Positions 44,806-46,367 of a stretch of 46,367 nucleotides of DNA are shown piece after piece. Source of the stretch: Prosthecobacter debontii (GTDB taxonomy: Bacteria; Verrucomicrobiota; Verrucomicrobiia; Verrucomicrobiales; Verrucomicrobiaceae); assembly GCA_945869675.1 (NCBI GenBank), contig CAMBPS010000017.1:1-46367 (forward strand). The letters run 5' to 3'. The notes below the pieces were generated by a model. It was not told where the DNA came from. It did no database searches and saw only the letters and a program-made list of their open reading frames with translations. Every line of letters starts with the position of its first letter. Within the stretch, counting starts at the first letter, position 1. The translations under genes and the position numbers were made by a program.

Positions 44806-44828
44806 GGGGCAGAGTCGGTCTCTGCCCC
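44806..44828 (-). terminator. Probable terminator of the DUF1080 lipoprotein gene
   Basis: GGGGCAGAG (44806-44814) and CTCTGCCCC (44820-44828) form a perfect 9-bp GC-rich stem with a 5-base loop, 12 bases after the stop codon of the minus-strand gene ending at 44841. On the minus strand it is followed by TAGTTTCAT, a poor T-run, so termination may be partial. Confidence 0.6.
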
Positions 44829-44840
44829 CCAATGGGTGAG

Positions 44841-45614
44841 TTAGAGAGCTTTAATGAACAGATCTTTATAGTAGCAGATGCTCTTTGGGTCATGACCCTG
44901 AATGGCGATGGTGCCAGAACTGAGTTTACGACCGGGCATGTTTTTCAAGGCCGTTGCTGGGTCCCAACCTGCAGGCTCAGTGAAGTCCACGGTGGTCTCA
45001 CCATTCACCTTGAGGGTGATTTGCTTGCCTTCCACACGGATCACGTAGTCGAACCATTCGTCATCTTTGCTTGGTGCGGCTGGAACGCGAATATGAGTGC
45101 CGCCTTGAGGTTCTTTTTGGTCAGGTTGAAGAGCCAGAATGTTGATGACGCCATAGAGACTGCCGGTCTTTTTCGGGTCGGTATGGCTGCTATTGACCTG
45201 ACATTCGTAACCGAGATCAGGCCAGCCTTTTTCCTGGAATTGAGTATGGAAATAAACGCCACCATTGGAGCCTGCCGTAGTCTTCACCTTGGCTCTGAGT
45301 TCAAAGCTCTTGAAGTTGGCATCGCCATTTGGGCCAGTGTAGAAGATGTGGGCACGACCACCGCTGACTTTCAAGGTCCCGTTTTCAACAGTGAAGCAGC
45401 CTGGGACTTCGTCGTTGGATTTCCAACCCGTGAGGTCTGTTCCATTAAACATCGAAGTAAAGCCTTCAGGCGCTTCGCTGGCTGTTTTGGCGGGGGCAGC
45501 GGAGGGTGCCGGTGCGGCAGTGGGAGCTGTGGCAGCAGTCGTAGTTTCGGCAGCAGGTTTGCAGGCAGTCACCGAGATGGCTGCTAGGAGTGTAGCGAGA
45601 TGGTTGATCTTCAT
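44841..45614 (-). CDS. DUF1080 (3-keto-disaccharide hydrolase-like) lipoprotein
   Basis: A 257-residue protein. A lipoprotein signal (MKINHLATLLAAISVTAC, lipid-bearing Cys18) is followed by an Ala/Pro/Thr-rich linker and a DUF1080 concanavalin-like beta domain (MFNGTDLTGWKSNDEVPG ... GGVYFHTQFQEKGWPDLGYECQVN). Members of this family are abundant in the PVC group and some act on 3-keto-sugars; here a carbohydrate-related envelope role is inferred. The open frame runs on upstream to 45782, but that extension is the translated tRNA gene, so the start is ATG 45614. It lies 74 bases after the tRNA on the same strand. Confidence 0.88.
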   Translation of the reverse strand: MKINHLATLLAAISVTACKPAAETTTAATAPTAAPAPSAAPAKTASEAPEGFTSMFNGTDLTGWKSNDEVPGCFTVENGTLKVSGGRAHIFYTGPNGDANFKSFELRAKVKTTAGSNGGVYFHTQFQEKGWPDLGYECQVNSSHTDPKKTGSLYGVINILALQPDQKEPQGGTHIRVPAAPSKDDEWFDYVIRVEGKQITLKVNGETTVDFTEPAGWDPATALKNMPGRKLSSGTIAIQGHDPKSICYYKDLFIKAL

Positions 45615-45688
45615 GGGAACTCCGCTTTTACAGTCGCCACAGCCCTTTGTCCAGCGCCACGCCTGCATTCTGGCTGCCGCAAATGAAG

Positions 45689-45761
45689 TGCTCCCGCCCG
45701 GATTTGAACCGAGGACCAAGGAATTATGAGTTCCCTGCTCTAACCGCTGAGCTACAGGAGC
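45689..45761 (-). tRNA. tRNA with CAT anticodon, probably tRNA-Ile2 (lysidine-type)
   Basis: On the minus strand a full cloverleaf is visible: acceptor GCTCCTG (5' end at 45761) with CGGGAGC, D-arm GCTCAGCGGTTAGAGC, anticodon stem GGGAA/TTCCT with loop CTCATAA (anticodon CAT at 45726-45728), variable loop, and T-arm with GGTTCAAATCC. CCA is not encoded. The TTGGTC variable region resembles bacterial tRNA-Ile2, in which C34 is changed to lysidine to read AUA, more than elongator tRNA-Met. Confidence 0.93.
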
Positions 45762-45780
45762 GTCTCGTAGCGTGGGATTC

Positions 45781-45808
45781 ATTATGAATGCTGACTGAAT
45801 CTCGGCAA
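45781..45808 (-). promoter_or_regulatory. Putative sigma-70 promoter of the tRNA gene
   Basis: On the minus strand TTGCCG (45808-45803) and CATAAT (45786-45781) stand 16 bases apart. The -10 matches TATAAT at five of six positions and the -35 matches TTGACA at four. It would start transcription about 13 bases before the tRNA, which fits a stable-RNA promoter. Confidence 0.55.
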
Positions 45809-45859
45809 GATGTGATTTGCATTTGGCGTCAGGTTCTTTCCCGCTAAGAATGATGGCCC

Positions 45860-46367
45860 ATGAAAATTCTGGTTACAGGCAAAGGCGGCCGCGAGCACGC
45901 CCTCATCACGGCTCTCAGCGAATCGCCCCAAAAGCACGAACTCTTTGCCTATCCCGGCAGCGATGCCATCGCGGCACTCGCAACGCGTGTGGACGTGCCA
46001 GGACTACCGGAACTCATCACCTGGATGAAGCAAAATGGCATCGACCTCTGTGTGGCGGGCGAGGAGGCCTGGTTGGTCAAAGATCGCGGGCTGGCCAATC
46101 TCTGCGCCGAGGCGGGCATCCCATGCTGGGGGCCGCTGAAGGAGATCGCGCAGTTGGAAGCCTCCAAAACCTTCGCCAAGAAGTTTTTGCAGCGTCACGG
46201 CATCCCCACGGCCGGTTTCACCATCTGCACCAACGCCGCCGAGGCCAAAGCCGCCCTCACCGAGACGCCCATTGTGCTGAAATTCGACGGTTTGGCCGCT
46301 GGTAAGGGCGTGGCCGTTTGCACGAGCCATGAGGAAGCGGAGCAATTCATCCACGACGTCATGGAGA
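45860..46367 (+). CDS. purD: Phosphoribosylamine-glycine ligase, 5' part
   Basis: The frame opens at ATG 45860 and runs without a stop to the window end (169 codons seen of roughly 420-430 in the family). It shows the GARS N-terminal motif ILVTGKGGREHAL, VAGEEAWLVKDRG in place of the usual VGPE-type loop, QLEASKTFAKKFL, the HGIPTA stretch and the ATP-grasp LKFDGLAAGKGVAV. The enzyme joins phosphoribosylamine and glycine with ATP in purine synthesis. The 3' part is cut off by the window edge, not by mutation. It is divergent from the tRNA. Confidence 0.93.
   Translation, partial: MKILVTGKGGREHALITALSESPQKHELFAYPGSDAIAALATRVDVPGLPELITWMKQNGIDLCVAGEEAWLVKDRGLANLCAEAGIPCWGPLKEIAQLEASKTFAKKFLQRHGIPTAGFTICTNAAEAKAALTETPIVLKFDGLAAGKGVAVCTSHEEAEQFIHDVME

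Noticed and set aside
44841-45782. Open frame extending the DUF1080 gene upstream to 45782
   Set aside because: The extra N-terminal part is the translated tRNA gene at 45689-45761. The lipoprotein signal starts at ATG 45614.
45817-46305. 162-codon plus-strand open frame at the right edge
   Set aside because: It is rich in Arg and His and lies in a different frame over purD, whose frame carries all the family motifs.
1-46367. CRISPR arrays, insertion sequences, integrases or prophage genes
   Set aside because: No regularly spaced repeats, transposase motifs or phage structural genes were seen; the only notable repeat pair is the 34-bp one.

Overview
The window looks like chromosomal DNA of a Verrucomicrobia/Planctomycetes-type bacterium, most likely Verrucomicrobiota. 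The grounds are two gene clusters of DUF1501, DUF1549/DUF1553, Planctomycete-type cytochrome c plus WD40, and PPC-domain proteins, a DUF1080 lipoprotein, and start codons with almost no Shine-Dalgarno sequences. All names rest on reading motifs and remembered family patterns; no database was searched.

Layout. 1-902: the C-terminal part of a vanadium-haloperoxidase/PAP2-like protein and its terminator. 1070-9256 (minus): a four-gene cluster of PSD1-type cytochrome, PPC protein, cytochrome-WD40 protein and Tat-exported DUF1501 protein. 9486-13198 (plus): a compact redox operon of an exported ArsC-like phosphatase/reductase, a DsbD-like electron conduit with a thioredoxin domain, thioredoxin reductase and a small outer-membrane protein. 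It is preceded by two tandem palindromes and bracketed by an exact 34-bp direct repeat. 13546-16520 (plus): a secreted metzincin with a PKD domain, and a SAM methyltransferase. 16548-22969 (minus): a second DUF1501/PPC cluster in which the cytochrome-WD40 and PSD1 parts are fused in one 1171-residue protein.

23296-34140 (plus) is the most interesting region: seven tightly packed genes. They encode a P-loop GTPase with a degenerate FHA-like region, a GYF_2-like motif and a split zinc ribbon; a GAP1-N2-like GTPase-associated protein with one membrane segment; a 1000-residue single-span protein; a GYF_2-DUF4190 membrane protein; a MotA/TolQ/ExbB-like channel subunit; and two paralogous TolR/ExbD-like proteins, each with an Asp at the start of its only membrane helix. 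I read this as a GTPase-controlled, possibly ion-driven envelope machine. It recalls GTPase-centred conflict systems and the ZorAB part of Zorya, but has none of the known Zorya effectors.

34143-46367 holds mostly housekeeping genes: a beta-CASP metallo-hydrolase (minus), a large secreted unknown protein and an ATPase-less FtsX-type permease (plus), glutamate racemase (minus), a class III adenylate/guanylate cyclase (plus), an hslO - A-type Fe-S carrier - J-domain protein operon (minus), a DUF1080 lipoprotein and tRNA-Ile2(CAT) (minus), and the 5' part of purD (plus), cut by the window edge.
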